A stretch of DNA of 61,891 nt from Bacillota bacterium (lineage in GTDB: Bacteria > Bacillota > Clostridia > Lachnospirales > Cellulosilyticaceae), in assembly GCA_023393125.1 (NCBI GenBank), contig JAEWMQ010000001.1, positions 1 to 61,891 on the forward strand, in the 5' to 3' direction. The position numbers and the translations under genes were made by a program. Below the pieces are notes generated by a model. That model had not been told where the DNA came from, did not search any database, and saw only the letters and a list, made by a program, of their open reading frames with translations. Shown in pieces: positions 17,890 through 28,900 of this stretch; positions within the stretch are counted from its first letter, which is position 1, and each line of letters begins with the position of its first letter.

Positions 17890-18897
17890 TTAATACGCTA
17901 TATCATAGGAAAAACCTATGTTTCCTGTTGTTTGATATACCTCTTTAGAAATAAAAGCATCCTGGTTTTCATCATAATAACAGTCGTACATGGTAAACCC
18001 TGCACCTTGAACATTACTAATTAGTAAATGAAAAACAAAAGTATCTCTATCCTCTCTATACTCACTATAAGCTTTGTACTCTAACTTACCAAGCTGTATA
18101 AAACTATCAAATACAGGATAGAGCCGCTCACCTTTACGCACAATAAGCTTCCACTTATTCCCATCATCCATTATAAGTTTCCCATCCTCACCTAAAGGTG
18201 CTTCACAATATACCTCTATCTCTTCCATTTGCTTATCATCATCTATATCTATTTCCTTTACATCTAAAAGATTATAGCCTTCCAGACTATCCCCTTCCTC
18301 TATAGGATAAATAATCTGTACTTGTTCATCTACTTCCTCATTTTCTATTTCTTGCTTTGTTTGATCTTCTTCATTTGCTTCTAGATACCCAAGTGCTGGC
18401 ACCCCATCTTTTCCATTTTCAGCGATGATATAGGTTGCCTGTCTACTTCCTATACTCACACTTACAAGTAATTCCGGTATGCCTTCTGGTCTATTAGTTT
18501 CTACCAAAAGTCCATAATCATCTCCTGTATAGGCCTTGGTGTATAGTATTTCTCCCTCTACTATTTTTTCCCCGTCAAAAATTACCTTTTTTACTTCAAT
18601 TTTTGTGCCATTGTATTTAGGAATAACGAGTAGTCTCCCAATATCTTTATGATGTGTATAGGTTTCTAGCTGAGCAAGCCCCTCTACTATCTCATCTCCT
18701 GGCTGATCTAGAATAAGTGCTATCACCTCATCCTCATCATATTTTTCAAATGCTGTATTATAAATTGGTTCTTCTTTGCTCACTGCTTCTACCTGTTGAA
18801 CAATTTCTTTTCCTTGATCGATAGATGAATCTCTGCACCCTGTCATAATAGCAAGTAATATAAAGCACATACCTAGTATAAATTGCTTTTTCTTCAT
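17890..18897 (-). CDS. Hypothetical lipoprotein
   Basis: 335 residues, not recognised. N-terminal signal with lipobox ILLAIMTGC (Cys21), then an acidic Asp/Glu-rich extracytoplasmic protein. Repeated motifs such as DDYGLLVETNRPEG and QAGFTMYDCYYDENQDAFISK suggest a beta-rich fold of the kind seen in Firmicute lipoproteins that resemble VCBS/FG-GAP or YdhG-type domains, but I cannot assign a family. It ends about 60 nt before the pseudouridine synthase start in the same direction and may be co-transcribed. The 250 nt upstream hold only AT-rich sequence and the terminator of the next gene. Confidence 0.8.
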   Translation of the reverse strand: MKKKQFILGMCFILLAIMTGCRDSSIDQGKEIVQQVEAVSKEEPIYNTAFEKYDEDEVIALILDQPGDEIVEGLAQLETYTHHKDIGRLLVIPKYNGTKIEVKKVIFDGEKIVEGEILYTKAYTGDDYGLLVETNRPEGIPELLVSVSIGSRQATYIIAENGKDGVPALGYLEANEEDQTKQEIENEEVDEQVQIIYPIEEGDSLEGYNLLDVKEIDIDDDKQMEEIEVYCEAPLGEDGKLIMDDGNKWKLIVRKGERLYPVFDSFIQLGKLEYKAYSEYREDRDTFVFHLLISNVQGAGFTMYDCYYDENQDAFISKEVYQTTGNIGFSYDIAY

Positions 18898-19081
18898 ATC
18901 TATTCCCCCTATCTCCTTGATAATGTTATTATACTATATAAAAAAATTCTAGAACATAATCCTCTTAATTTTATGCCCTAGAATCAGTCTATTGGTACTA
19001 ATTGAAATTAGCTTCCATCCGTTTTTATTTTCTGTTAATACTATATTTATTAGGCTTGATATTGAAATTAAAGCAAAGAAA

Positions 19082-19112
19082 AAGTGCCTCCCCCTCGCAA
19101 GGGTAGCACCTT
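19082..19112 (-). terminator. Probable terminator after the flavin reductase gene
   Basis: Imperfect GC-rich stem (GTGCCTCCC against GGGTAGCAC, two central mismatches) followed by a T-rich tract on the minus strand, 40 nt past the stop. Confidence 0.6.
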
Positions 19113-19153
19113 TCCCGCAAATTAATATTAAATTCTTTTAAGTCTTACAAATA

Positions 19154-19690
19154 CTATTCAATAATATAAGCACTAACAATTTCACCATAGTAAGCTGTAT
19201 GGAAATCTCTATTTGCCCCATGGAATGAACCATCTACATCTTGAGGGTAACATGCTTTTAAAATTTCTTCTGGAATCTCATTCTTATCTTGTTTTTGTTT
19301 ATATATAATCTTACATTCAAGTGTTAATGGAAATTCTTTTATCCCTGGAACTGAAATACTTTTAGGTTCTTCAAGTGATAAATTAAGTTCACTTATTTTA
19401 TCAGTAGTATGACCTGATTTCGTTCCACATACACCTAATATCTTTCTATTAAATTCACCAATCGGTATATTTACAGTGAATTCAGGATTTTTATCAAGTT
19501 GTTGTTTTGTAAAACGATTCTCTCTTACAAAAATCGTGAAAATAGGTTTCCCCCATTCAATTCCAAGAGTTCCCCATGAAACTGTCATAGCGTTCACTTT
19601 ATCCTCTACCTTTGTTGTTACCAAAACACCTGTTTTAACAGCTTTCATAATTTCATTAGCATAATCAAATACTTCTATTTCTTTCTTCAT
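19154..19690 (-). CDS. Flavin reductase-like FMN-binding protein
   Basis: About 178 residues of the flavin reductase-like (split-barrel, FMN-binding) family. Typical features are TGVLVTTKVEDKVNAMTVSWGTLGIEWGKPIF near the N-terminus and CGTKSGHTTDKI in the middle. Such proteins bind FMN and reduce flavins or small electron acceptors. The ATG is 9 nt after AAGGAG; an in-frame TTG inside the ribosome binding site is less likely. Divergent from an HxlR regulator across a shared promoter region with a palindromic operator, so probably induced by an electrophile, quinone or redox signal sensed by that regulator (inference from HxlR family members). Confidence 0.9.
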   Translation of the reverse strand: MKKEIEVFDYANEIMKAVKTGVLVTTKVEDKVNAMTVSWGTLGIEWGKPIFTIFVRENRFTKQQLDKNPEFTVNIPIGEFNRKILGVCGTKSGHTTDKISELNLSLEEPKSISVPGIKEFPLTLECKIIYKQKQDKNEIPEEILKACYPQDVDGSFHGANRDFHTAYYGEIVSAYIIE

Positions 19691-19810
19691 AATATTATTC
19701 TCCTTCAAATTTTATTATATCCTTTAATCATTATATTCTTTTAGATGATATTTCATTTCCTTCTCTCTCAATCTTGTGCTTTTTATGTGCTCATTATATA
19801 ATCAATTACG

Positions 19811-19840
19811 TTAATAAAAAAGTACGCACTTTTTTGTTAA
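19811..19840. promoter_or_regulatory. Palindromic operator between flavin reductase and HxlR genes
   Basis: 30-bp inverted repeat: 13-bp arms (TTAATAAAAAAGT on the left) match with one mismatch around ACGC. A palindromic ATTATATAAT just to the left can serve as -10 in both directions, so a regulator bound here could control both genes. It is the likely site of the adjacent HxlR protein. Confidence 0.6.
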
Positions 19841-19865
19841 ATACTAACCAAAAGGAGAGTATTAT

Positions 19866-20192
19866 ATGTCAGATGAGAATGTTGTAAATATCAAACCATT
19901 TGCCTATGCCATTTCATTAATTGAAGGAAAATGGAAAATGCATATACTATTCTGGTTATGGAAAAAAGGAACTATGCGTTATGGTGAACTCCGAAAAGCT
20001 TTAGAATCTGTTTCACACAAAATGCTAAGTAATCAGTTAAAAGAGTTAGAGTCAGATGGATTAATTACACGTACTGAATACCCCCAAGTTCCTCCAAGAG
20101 TAGAGTACAGTCTAACAGAAACCGGACTTTCACTTATGCCTGTTTTAGAGGAACTTTGTCATTGGGGACATTCGCATTTTAAAGAATGCTAA
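19866..20192 (+). CDS. HxlR-family winged-helix transcriptional regulator
   Basis: 108 residues, single HxlR (MarR-like DUF24) winged-helix domain: ISLIEGKWKMHILFWLWKKGTMRYGELRKAL, SHKMLSNQLKELESDGLITRTEYPQVPPRVEYSLTETG. HxlR proteins usually act as dimers and repress a divergent neighbour until a reactive aldehyde, quinone or disulfide stress modifies them. A Cys near the C-terminus (ELCHWG) and the final Cys could be redox sensors, though the usual N-terminal sensor Cys is missing. The ribosome binding site is AAAGGAGAG. Confidence 0.93.
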   Translation: MSDENVVNIKPFAYAISLIEGKWKMHILFWLWKKGTMRYGELRKALESVSHKMLSNQLKELESDGLITRTEYPQVPPRVEYSLTETGLSLMPVLEELCHWGHSHFKEC

Positions 20193-20212
20193 AAATACAA
20201 CAAATCTTCCCA

Positions 20213-20761
20213 TTATAAATTGCAATCACTATCTATTAACTGTGGTGCATTAATGTCATGCTCTGCTAAGATAGGATGATGAACTGGATATGTAATACCG
20301 ATTTGAGGATCATCCCATGCAATGCCTCTCTTATATTCACTTATAAAATATTCGTCTATGCGCATTGCAACCTTTGTATTATCTTCTAATGAAAGAAAAG
20401 CATGCCCAAACCCTTTTGGAATAAGTACCTGTTTCCTATTTTCCCTACTCAGTTCAACTGAGGTCCACTTTAGATAGTTCGGTGAATTCTTTCGCAAATC
20501 AATAGCATAATCTAATCCTCTTCCTTCAATGCAATATAATAGCTTTGTTTGTGCTACGGGATTATTCTGAAAATGAATACCATACAGTGTACCAGCTTTT
20601 ACTGGGCAGTATACATTCTCCTCAACAAAATCCACATCAATTCCAGCATCTATTAATTCTTTCTTTGAAAAAGTTGAAAATGCCTCGCCCCTGCTATCCT
20701 CTTTACTTGCGTACTCTAGAATAAGTACTTCTTTTAAATCAGTTGTTGTAACTTTAAGCAC
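20213..20761 (-). CDS. dTDP-4-dehydrorhamnose 3,5-epimerase-like protein
   Basis: RfbC/RmlC-like cupin, 182 residues, full length. Motifs: DSRGEAFSTF near the start, TLYGIHFQ with the family catalytic His, AIDLRKNSP, and IPKGFGHAFLSLED. The classical enzyme epimerises dTDP-4-keto-6-deoxyglucose on the way to dTDP-L-rhamnose. Here it is alone: no rfbA, rfbB or rfbD is nearby, so it may act with genes elsewhere or on another nucleotide sugar. Convergent with the HxlR gene. Confidence 0.87.
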   Translation of the reverse strand: MLKVTTTDLKEVLILEYASKEDSRGEAFSTFSKKELIDAGIDVDFVEENVYCPVKAGTLYGIHFQNNPVAQTKLLYCIEGRGLDYAIDLRKNSPNYLKWTSVELSRENRKQVLIPKGFGHAFLSLEDNTKVAMRIDEYFISEYKRGIAWDDPQIGITYPVHHPILAEHDINAPQLIDSDCNL

Positions 20762-20896
20762 CTCATTACCTCCTACTCGTCTATCATGACAATATCTAAT
20801 TCAAAAGGAAACTCCCCTACTGTTTTGCTATTAAAATTAACTTTTTTCTAATCTCCACATTTTCTTTCTTCAATGGATGCCCTATATTATAAGCAA

Positions 20897-21262
20897 TTAA
20901 CCTCTTTTACTAATTTCATTTGTTATCAATGATTTTGAAATATACATTGCATCTATGATGTTCTTAAAACGAGTATGATGAGAGGTCCCCTCCGCAAATT
21001 TTAGCTGTCCTTTTTCACATTTGCTGATAACTGAAGATACAGGGCGTAGTGCTTCTATCAATTCTTCTTTTGTATATTTGTCCGTAACATTTTCATCTGT
21101 TATTAATGATTTTGAAATATACATTGCTTTTAGCCTGTTCTTAAGTAGTGTATGATGAGAGGTACCTTCCGCAAATTTTAGCTGCATTTTTTCACATTTA
21201 GTAATAGTTGAAGATACAACACGTAGTGCTTCTACCAATTCTTCTTTTGTATATTTGTCCAT
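20897..21262 (-). CDS. Small protein made of two tandem 59-residue repeats
   Basis: 121 residues of unknown function. Residues 2-60 and 61-119 are near copies of one unit beginning DKYTKEELVEALR, with CEK, QLKFAEGTSHHT and MYISKSLIT in both. Each is charged, probably all-helical, with a Cys at the same place (23 and 82) and a His pair (36-37, 95-96) that could bind metal. No signal peptide. Single repeats of this kind occur as stand-alone small proteins in Clostridia (from memory). The ORF start is the ATG followed by GACAAATATAC. No clear operon partners. Confidence 0.75.
   Translation of the reverse strand: MDKYTKEELVEALRVVSSTITKCEKMQLKFAEGTSHHTLLKNRLKAMYISKSLITDENVTDKYTKEELIEALRPVSSVISKCEKGQLKFAEGTSHHTRFKNIIDAMYISKSLITNEISKRG
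20906..21259 (-). repeat. Two direct 177-bp coding repeats
   Basis: Exact 177-bp period (units 20906-21082 and 21083-21259), visible at DNA level as nearly identical stretches such as AAATTTTAGCTG. Recent duplication within the gene. Confidence 0.85.
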
Positions 21263-21377
21263 AGCATTTTACCTCGAATTCTAATGTCATACATTCATCC
21301 CCATGTTATATATAAATCTATTACTATTATAGTGCATGTTGTATTTTTAGCACGATATAATATTTAACTACGCTTTT

Positions 21378-22760
21378 TTAAAATTTCCTCCAGATTGTAT
21401 CTCTTACTGGAATCATATCACTTATCCAATTATTCTGCTCCCTATCATAGAACTTCGTGTCTGAATTAACAGCAAATGGAATATTTGCCCTTGTCAGTTG
21501 CTCGGTCATATACTTAGCGAACACAACTTGTTCTGCTACTGTATAGTCATCCCCATCATTATAGTTCCCTGCCATCCATGCTCCAACCCATGCTGGAATA
21601 CCTGTTTCTTCCTGCCACTCTAATGCTAGATTAATCTTTTCATTAATTAGATTCTTTTCTGCATCAGTTCCTATAGTCCATAACTTTCTATCATTTTCTT
21701 TACTTGGACCTGAAGCATAAAAATGCCACTCTGCCATTAAATAGTTATTGTGCTGCGTTGGGATTCGCAGTTCTTTTAGGTAAGCTGCATCAGACCTTAA
21801 TCTAGGGGAAATCATAATCATTCGAGTTGGATTTGTTTTCCTTATTTCAGTTACCAGGCTTTCATAGATTTCATTTAGCTTATCAGGTTCTTTACTTAAA
21901 GCATCTGTTACTTCTATGAGTAGGTCATAGCTTAATAAATGTGAATAATCCTTATATCTTTCAGCTATGGTAGTCCACCAATCAATTACCTTATTTATAT
22001 TCTCTTCTGTTGGATTGTTTTTAAGCTCATCTCCCTGATAAGCAATGATCGGAATGATCCCATTTGCAAGGCAGTCATTGATTTGTTGATCGAGATATGT
22101 AAATAAATCCTTATTTGCCTCATCTTTTATTCTAATTCGAATGTGAGAAATTCCTTGTTCTTTAAAATCCTTAACTGCTTGTACACTATAACTTTCTCTT
22201 CCTGACGTTGTTTTAGACCAATCCACATCCATTCCTTTTCCTAATAAGGATTGATATTGCCAAGGTGTAATTGGACTGTTTGTTTCTTCATCTTTTTCTG
22301 TTGTAATATAAGTTATCCCATTCTTAAACGCTACATTTCCACCCATGCTTTCTGCGATAAAACGAGCAGGCACATAGGTGCGTCCACTTTGAACAATTGG
22401 AACAGTAGTTAAAATAGGCCCGATTATTCCATTGTCAATGTATGTATCTTTACCATTAATTGATGCTAGTGGGCTATCTATCACCAATTTAATTACAGTG
22501 TTTTCATCTTTAAAGGTAATGGTTTTACTGCTACCATCCCACTCAGTATCCAATCCAAGAGAATCTCCTATGATACGAAGTGGCACATACATACGTCCTT
22601 CAATAGTCATTGGTTTTCCTGATGTATCATCAAATGAAATAGGCTTCTCATTGACAACAAGGTTACATACTTCAGTATTCGCAAGAATAGTTATTGGATT
22701 AAGCATTAATACACAACTTACTAATAAACTAGCTACTTTAGATTTTATACTTATCTTCAT
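21378..22760 (-). CDS. Secreted GH5-like protein with copper amine oxidase N-terminal-type domain
   Basis: 460 residues. Signal peptide (to about residue 28), then two copper-amine-oxidase-N-like segments (FDDTSGKPMTIEGRMYVPLRIIGDSLG and GRTYVPARFIAESMGG), which are wall- or carbohydrate-associated modules, then a GH5 cellulase-type TIM barrel from about residue 165. Features of that barrel: LLGKGMDVDWS, AEWHFY and PAWVGAWMAGNYN. The canonical acid NEP is IEV (Glu283 kept), but the nucleophile position in WVGEFG is Ala394 in WVGAWMAG. So the fold is GH5-like but normal retaining catalysis is doubtful; it may bind polysaccharide, or use another residue. No carbohydrate gene cluster adjoins it. 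Confidence 0.82.
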   Translation of the reverse strand: MKISIKSKVASLLVSCVLMLNPITILANTEVCNLVVNEKPISFDDTSGKPMTIEGRMYVPLRIIGDSLGLDTEWDGSSKTITFKDENTVIKLVIDSPLASINGKDTYIDNGIIGPILTTVPIVQSGRTYVPARFIAESMGGNVAFKNGITYITTEKDEETNSPITPWQYQSLLGKGMDVDWSKTTSGRESYSVQAVKDFKEQGISHIRIRIKDEANKDLFTYLDQQINDCLANGIIPIIAYQGDELKNNPTEENINKVIDWWTTIAERYKDYSHLLSYDLLIEVTDALSKEPDKLNEIYESLVTEIRKTNPTRMIMISPRLRSDAAYLKELRIPTQHNNYLMAEWHFYASGPSKENDRKLWTIGTDAEKNLINEKINLALEWQEETGIPAWVGAWMAGNYNDGDDYTVAEQVVFAKYMTEQLTRANIPFAVNSDTKFYDREQNNWISDMIPVRDTIWRKF

Positions 22761-22888
22761 ATGTTCTCCCCTTTATGGCTAATTGCCATATGTTTAGATT
22801 TATTTTAGGTGCTTACTCTGTTTCCAGATACTTATTGCAATGAACACTTAAAAAAATTAATAATCTTCTATCTATAATAATTTCATTT

Positions 22889-22927
22889 AAAATAAAGGCT
22901 GTCAACAAACTTTTGTTAACAGCCTTA
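22889..22927 (-). terminator. Rho-independent terminator after the M60 gene
   Basis: Stem AAGGCTGTTAACAAAA-type arms (one mismatch) with T-rich tail on the minus strand, 52 nt past the M60 stop. Confidence 0.85.
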
Positions 22928-22978
22928 TAGCTATAAAATATTTTATAAATCGTATTTATACTTTCTAACAGATGTATT

Positions 22979-25900
22979 TTATTTTACTGTAAATACATAT
23001 AACATTGAGCCACTAAAGTTTTCATCTTCAAAAACTACTTGAGCTCTATATACGCCTTTTTCTATGCCTGCTGTATCTATGATAAAGCTATCTCCTGTAA
23101 TTTCAGCTTCTCTTACTGTCTCATTTTTTGAATTTACTACTGTGATATTTTTAGATACATTCACGCCATCTTTATTATACGCAGTTGTATCTACAACCAC
23201 TTGATTATCTGTAATTTTTAATTCTCCAACTGCAATAAATTGTTGATTTACATTTAATGTTTTAAGATTTTTTAGCTTAGCTAATGGTCTTAAATCTCTA
23301 ACTTCATTATAATCTAAATTTAATGATTCTAAATGAGTAGCTTCTTCTAAGCCTGTTAAGTCTGAAATACCATATGCTGATAAAGAAGTTAACTTACGCA
23401 TATCCGCAACTGTAACATTTCCAGTTACTTTTAATTCCTGTTTGATAGCGCTAAGAAGTCTCTTATCCTTTATCGTAACAACTGCATCTAAATCTACTTT
23501 CACTAAAGCATCCATTGCTTTTTTGATAGTATTTACAGCTTCATCTATTACAGACTGCTCTTTTGAACTTAATGCTTCTTCACCTTGAGCTATTGCTGCT
23601 TTTAATTCATCTGCTGTTTCTTCTGTGTAAAGTGCTAAATCTAAAGCTGTTGCTTCATCTAAAGCTGCTACTAATTCTGTTCTATCATAATCAGCTACTT
23701 TTAAGAATCTAGCATTTGCCCAGTCTGCATGGTCCCAAGTGTTACCATTAGTAGATGTCTCTACTACAAGTTTTAATTGTTGTGAGTTTCTAACATCTAC
23801 AGTTAAACGATCCATTGGTGTATTTGATTTCATAATATCTGTTTGAGCCTTTAATACCCCATCAACATATACTTTAAATACAACACTTGATTGGTCACTC
23901 CATGAAACATGTTGGTCTATACCTACCCATGTATCAAATACATCATAGCCTTCTGAATCATAAACTATTTCTGAATATGAGTGAGTACCTATACCTTTTT
24001 GGAAAGTTTTAACTTCATTATTTTCATCTAATAATCTTATTGCATTACCACTTACAGCTTTATTTTTTCCTATGCTGCCTGATCCTATGCTTGCTGATTT
24101 CCAATTTAAGCTTGCTAGTCCCACTTCTTCTTCAATAACTGCCACAAATCTTGTAAATTCTGAAGTTAATCCATCACTATCCGTTACAGTATAAACAATT
24201 GTAAATACGCCTGATTTTCCTTCTACAAAGTTTGAAGATTTTATTGTAATATTTTCAGTTAAATTTCCATCTTCAACGTCAGTAGCTGTTAATCCCTTCA
24301 TTAAATCTACTTGTTCATCCATTGAATATACTAAATTATCTCCAGTAATTTCTGGTTTTGATGTTACTGTAACTAATTTAGCATCAGCCCAGTTTGCTTG
24401 GTCTTGTCTAAGTCCATTTCCTGAATCTGTTACTACTAATTTTAATTTCTTAGCACCTTTAACATCTACTTTGATATACTCTTGATTTCTTGAACTTCCA
24501 TATAATCCTGAATCATATTTAAGCTCGTCATCAACATATACCTTGAATTCAACTGATGCATATGATGCATCTAGAACTGCTCTATCTATTCCGATATATG
24601 ATTCAAAGTAATCATAATCTTTTCCTTCTAAGTTATATACATATTCTGATGGTCCATTTACACCTAAACCTTTAGTGTAATCAATTATCTCTCCATCTCT
24701 TAATACTCCTATAACTCCACCACTTATACTCTTATTCTTTTTAACAGTTCCCCAGCCTGTTGTGCCTTTTACAGCTGTTAAGTCACTTATTGAAACATTT
24801 TTGCTTACTACATTAACTTTTGATGTAGTTGTATATTCTCTTCCTGTTGCATCTTTTATAGAATAAACTACTTCATATTCTCCTACTTTAGAAGTATCTA
24901 CATTAGATCTAACTTTTACAGACTCTATTAAAGAGTTGCCTTTTATATCTCTTGCAGTAACAAACTCTTTCTCATTAAACTCTTCTCCTAACCCTACAGT
25001 TACTATTGGGTTTGATGAAATATTAATTTCATGAGTATTTGCTTCTATTTCATCTAAAGTATTTAATTTTATATCATATGGAGTTACAGTATATACTGCG
25101 TCATCACCTAAAGTAGAGTTTGTATCAACAAAATAGCTATCTTTATAAGCAAATCCTATATATTTTCCATCTTTACGTACTTCATATCCTAATAAATTAT
25201 CTTTATTTTCTTCATCTATTGAGAATAAAAGTTTTACATTTCCATTTGATCCAGTTGCTTTTACTGTTACTTTTGCGTTTTCAGTAAATCCATTTCCTTC
25301 ATAATTTATTGCTGAATCATTTATATAGTAAATATTCTTATCTGGTTTTTCGTATTTAGCTGATATTTCTGCTTTAGCTTCATCACTTAATCTTATACCA
25401 TGTCTTTCGAAGAACTCAGTTAAATCTAATTGCATTGCATCAGATGCTGCTACAACCCATGACTTATAGATATCTTCTCTTGTTTTATTTCCATAGTTAT
25501 TTGCTCTGAATTGTTGTTCAAACTTACCATAGAAAGTATTGTCATATAGGTATAATTGCCATAATGGAGTTATTTGAGCTAAATCAGTGCTATCTTCTAC
25601 GTTATATAATTGATTATTAGAATAATCATCTAATCCAACCTTTGGATATATTCTACTCCAAACATCAAATTTTGTTAATCTTGTAGTACCTTCGTATTTT
25701 GCTCCAAAGAATAATGGCATAATATTGTTTGTAACTTCAGCTATTGTTCTTCCAGATGTATCGAAGTTATGACCAAGTTCATGCATTGTTCCCCAACCTA
25801 CATCAGCTCCAACGATACAGTTTTGATTACCTGGTCTTATTCCAATTATACCAGCATGCGCATTCATAAATGCCCCACCAGTAAGGTTTTTCATCATTGG

Positions 25901-28900
25901 CGTGATTCTAAAGTTATAATCTGAATTTATTTCACTTGATCCATCAAATCCCCAGAAGCCCATTGCCTCTCTAACTATTTGATCCCATCTTTCAGCTGTA
26001 TATCTAGGGGTTTTATTATTATTCTTATACCAATCTAAAGCATAAGTAGCTTGTACTAAACCTAATGATTTATCTCCACTAACAGCAAAGACATTTGGTG
26101 TAGTATCTGGATTTTCGTTTATTTTAGCAACATAAGCTTCTAACTCTTTCATTACTTCATTTTCATCTGATTTACCAAGTACGAATACAGGATATTTTTT
26201 AGCTCCTTCTATTCTTACCTTTGGCGCTCTTGTTTGACTATCACTGTCATAGTTTGTAAAGAATAACTCTCCACCTTGTATAGTTCCATCTAAAATTCCA
26301 TTTGCTGCTGCATCCACTTCTGGTATAGTAATTACATTTTTACCTTTGTTTAATTTGAAAGTAGTTGCCCCACCATGTTGTGTCGCTGCTTGTCTATATA
26401 ATAATGTTGGAGTAGGTTCTCCATCTTCTACATCAACATATACTGTAATAACATCTCCAGCTAAAGCAGATAAACCTGTTACTTGCCAATCCTGGAAGCC
26501 CCACATTTTTCTCTTATTCGTTTCTGCTACAGAGTTTCCTCTCATTTCAAGTTCAAATACATCTTCATGTCTAGGATTCGCTATGATTTCCTTTGCTAAA
26601 TCTATTGATTCCTTAAACTGTTCATACAATGGATGTTCTTTTGCTTTCTTTTCAAATGCACTTATTTTTTCCATAGTATTAAACCCATCACTAACCGCAC
26701 TCATTGTACCATCTGTAAATAAGTTATCTACACCATCATAGATTTCATCAGTTGTATAGAACATGATTTCACTTAAGCTTGCCCAGTTTTGAGTAGATTT
26801 CTTAAACTTAAATTTAACTCTCTTAAATTCTGTTTCATTAAACTTAGCTTCAACAAATCCTTTTACAGCACTATAACTTCCTGTTGCAACTAATTGATAG
26901 GTGTCTCCCTGACTTGTTCTTGATGCATAGATTTCAATTTCTTCTGCAAATCCTTTTAAGTCACTTTGTCTTGGCGCATATACGATTCTGTTAAGTTTTA
27001 CTGGATTTTTAAATGTAACTTCAACTTCATTATTGAAATCACCACCATTACCTTTTCCTGTTTCCCAGTAGCTGCTTAAATTTCCATCTATAGCATTTTC
27101 AATGTATTGGCTTAAGTATCTTCCACCATTGTTGCTTATTGATGCTATATTCGCATAAGGCATTCTATATAAATTATTGTATGCTTCATTTTCAACATAA
27201 GTAGCTTTTCTCATATTTGCTACCGTAGCTTCTATTTGCCTATTTTCAACGACAACCTTAGCATCTTCTATAGCTTGTTTGAATTGTTCATATAATGGAT
27301 GTTCTTTTGCCTTCTCTTCAAGGGCATTTATTTTTTCTATACTATTAAACTCATCACTAACTGTACTCTTAGTACTATCTGTAAATAAGTTATCTATACT
27401 ATTATATATTTCATCAGTTGTATAGAACATAATTTCACTTAAGCTTGCCCAGTTTTGAGTGGACTTCTTAAACTTAAATTTAACTCTCTTAAATTCTGTT
27501 TCATCGAACTTAGCTTCAACAAATCCTTTTACAGCATTATATTCGCCTGTTGCAACTAATTGATAGGTATCTCCCTGACTTGTTCTTGATGCATAGATTT
27601 CAATTTCTTCTGCAAAGCCTTTTAAATCGCTTTGTCTTGGAGCATATACGATTCTGTTAAGTTTTACTGGATTCTTAAATGTAACCTCAACTTCATTATT
27701 GAAATTACCATCATTGCCTTTTCCTGTTTCCCAGTAGCTGCTTAAATCGCCATCTATAGCATTTTCAATGTACTGATTCCAGTATCTTCCACCATTGTTA
27801 CTAATTGATGCTATATTAGTATAAGGTACTCTATATAAATCATTATATTTTTCATTTTCTACATAAGTAGCTTTTCTCATATTTGCTACTGTAGCTTCTA
27901 TTTGCTTATTTTCAACAATAACTTTAGCGTTTTCTATAGACTGCTTGAATTGTTCATATAGTGGATGTTCTTTAACACTTTCTTCAAGTGCATTTAATAC
28001 TTCTATACTATTAAATTCTTCACATACTTTAGTAAAAGTACTGTCTGTAAATAATCTATTTATTTTATCTGAACTTGCATCTTCTTTATAAAACATCATT
28101 TCTGATGCTGTTGCTGTTCCTGTATTTTTAAATACAAATTTAATTCTCTTAAATTTTGTTGGATTAAATTTGATTTCCGCTACATCTGCTGTTTTGCTTG
28201 CTGTTGCATCTGCCACTAACTTAAATGTATCACCCTTAGTTGTACTTGATGCCCATATTTCAAAATCTTCTGCAAAACCAACTGTGTTCCATGCTGATCT
28301 ATAAGCTATTCTATTTAAAACTGTCTCCTCATTTAAAGTAAAGATTAATTCATTATTAAATGAAGCTGATGTATGTTTACCAGTCTCCCAATATGTATCT
28401 AACTTTCCATCTAACATGTTTTCAGTAGATACAGTTCCTCTTAGTGATCCACCGATGCTTTCTACACTTTCAATATTTGAATTATCCATTTTGAAAGCTT
28501 CATCATAGGCATCTTTATATTCTGAATAATATGTATCAAATCTTGAAACAGTTGCCTTGCCAGCCTCTATCTCATCTGCTCCTAATAAGATTTTTGCATT
28601 CTCAATATTTTCTATGTATTGGTCATATAATGGATGACCTCTAAATTCTTCTTCTAATTTATTAATCTCATCTACTGTACTAAATTCAGCTGAAACAGCT
28701 GACATTGTAGCATCTGTAAATAAGCTTTTTACTTTATCTAATACTGCATCTTCTTTATAAAACATCATTTCTGACGCTGTTGCTGTTCCTGCATTTTTAA
28801 ATACAAATTTAATTCTCTTGAAGCTTGTTGGATTAAATTTAATTTCTATTACATCTGCTGTTTTGCTTGCCTCAGCATCTACTACCAACTCGAATGTATC

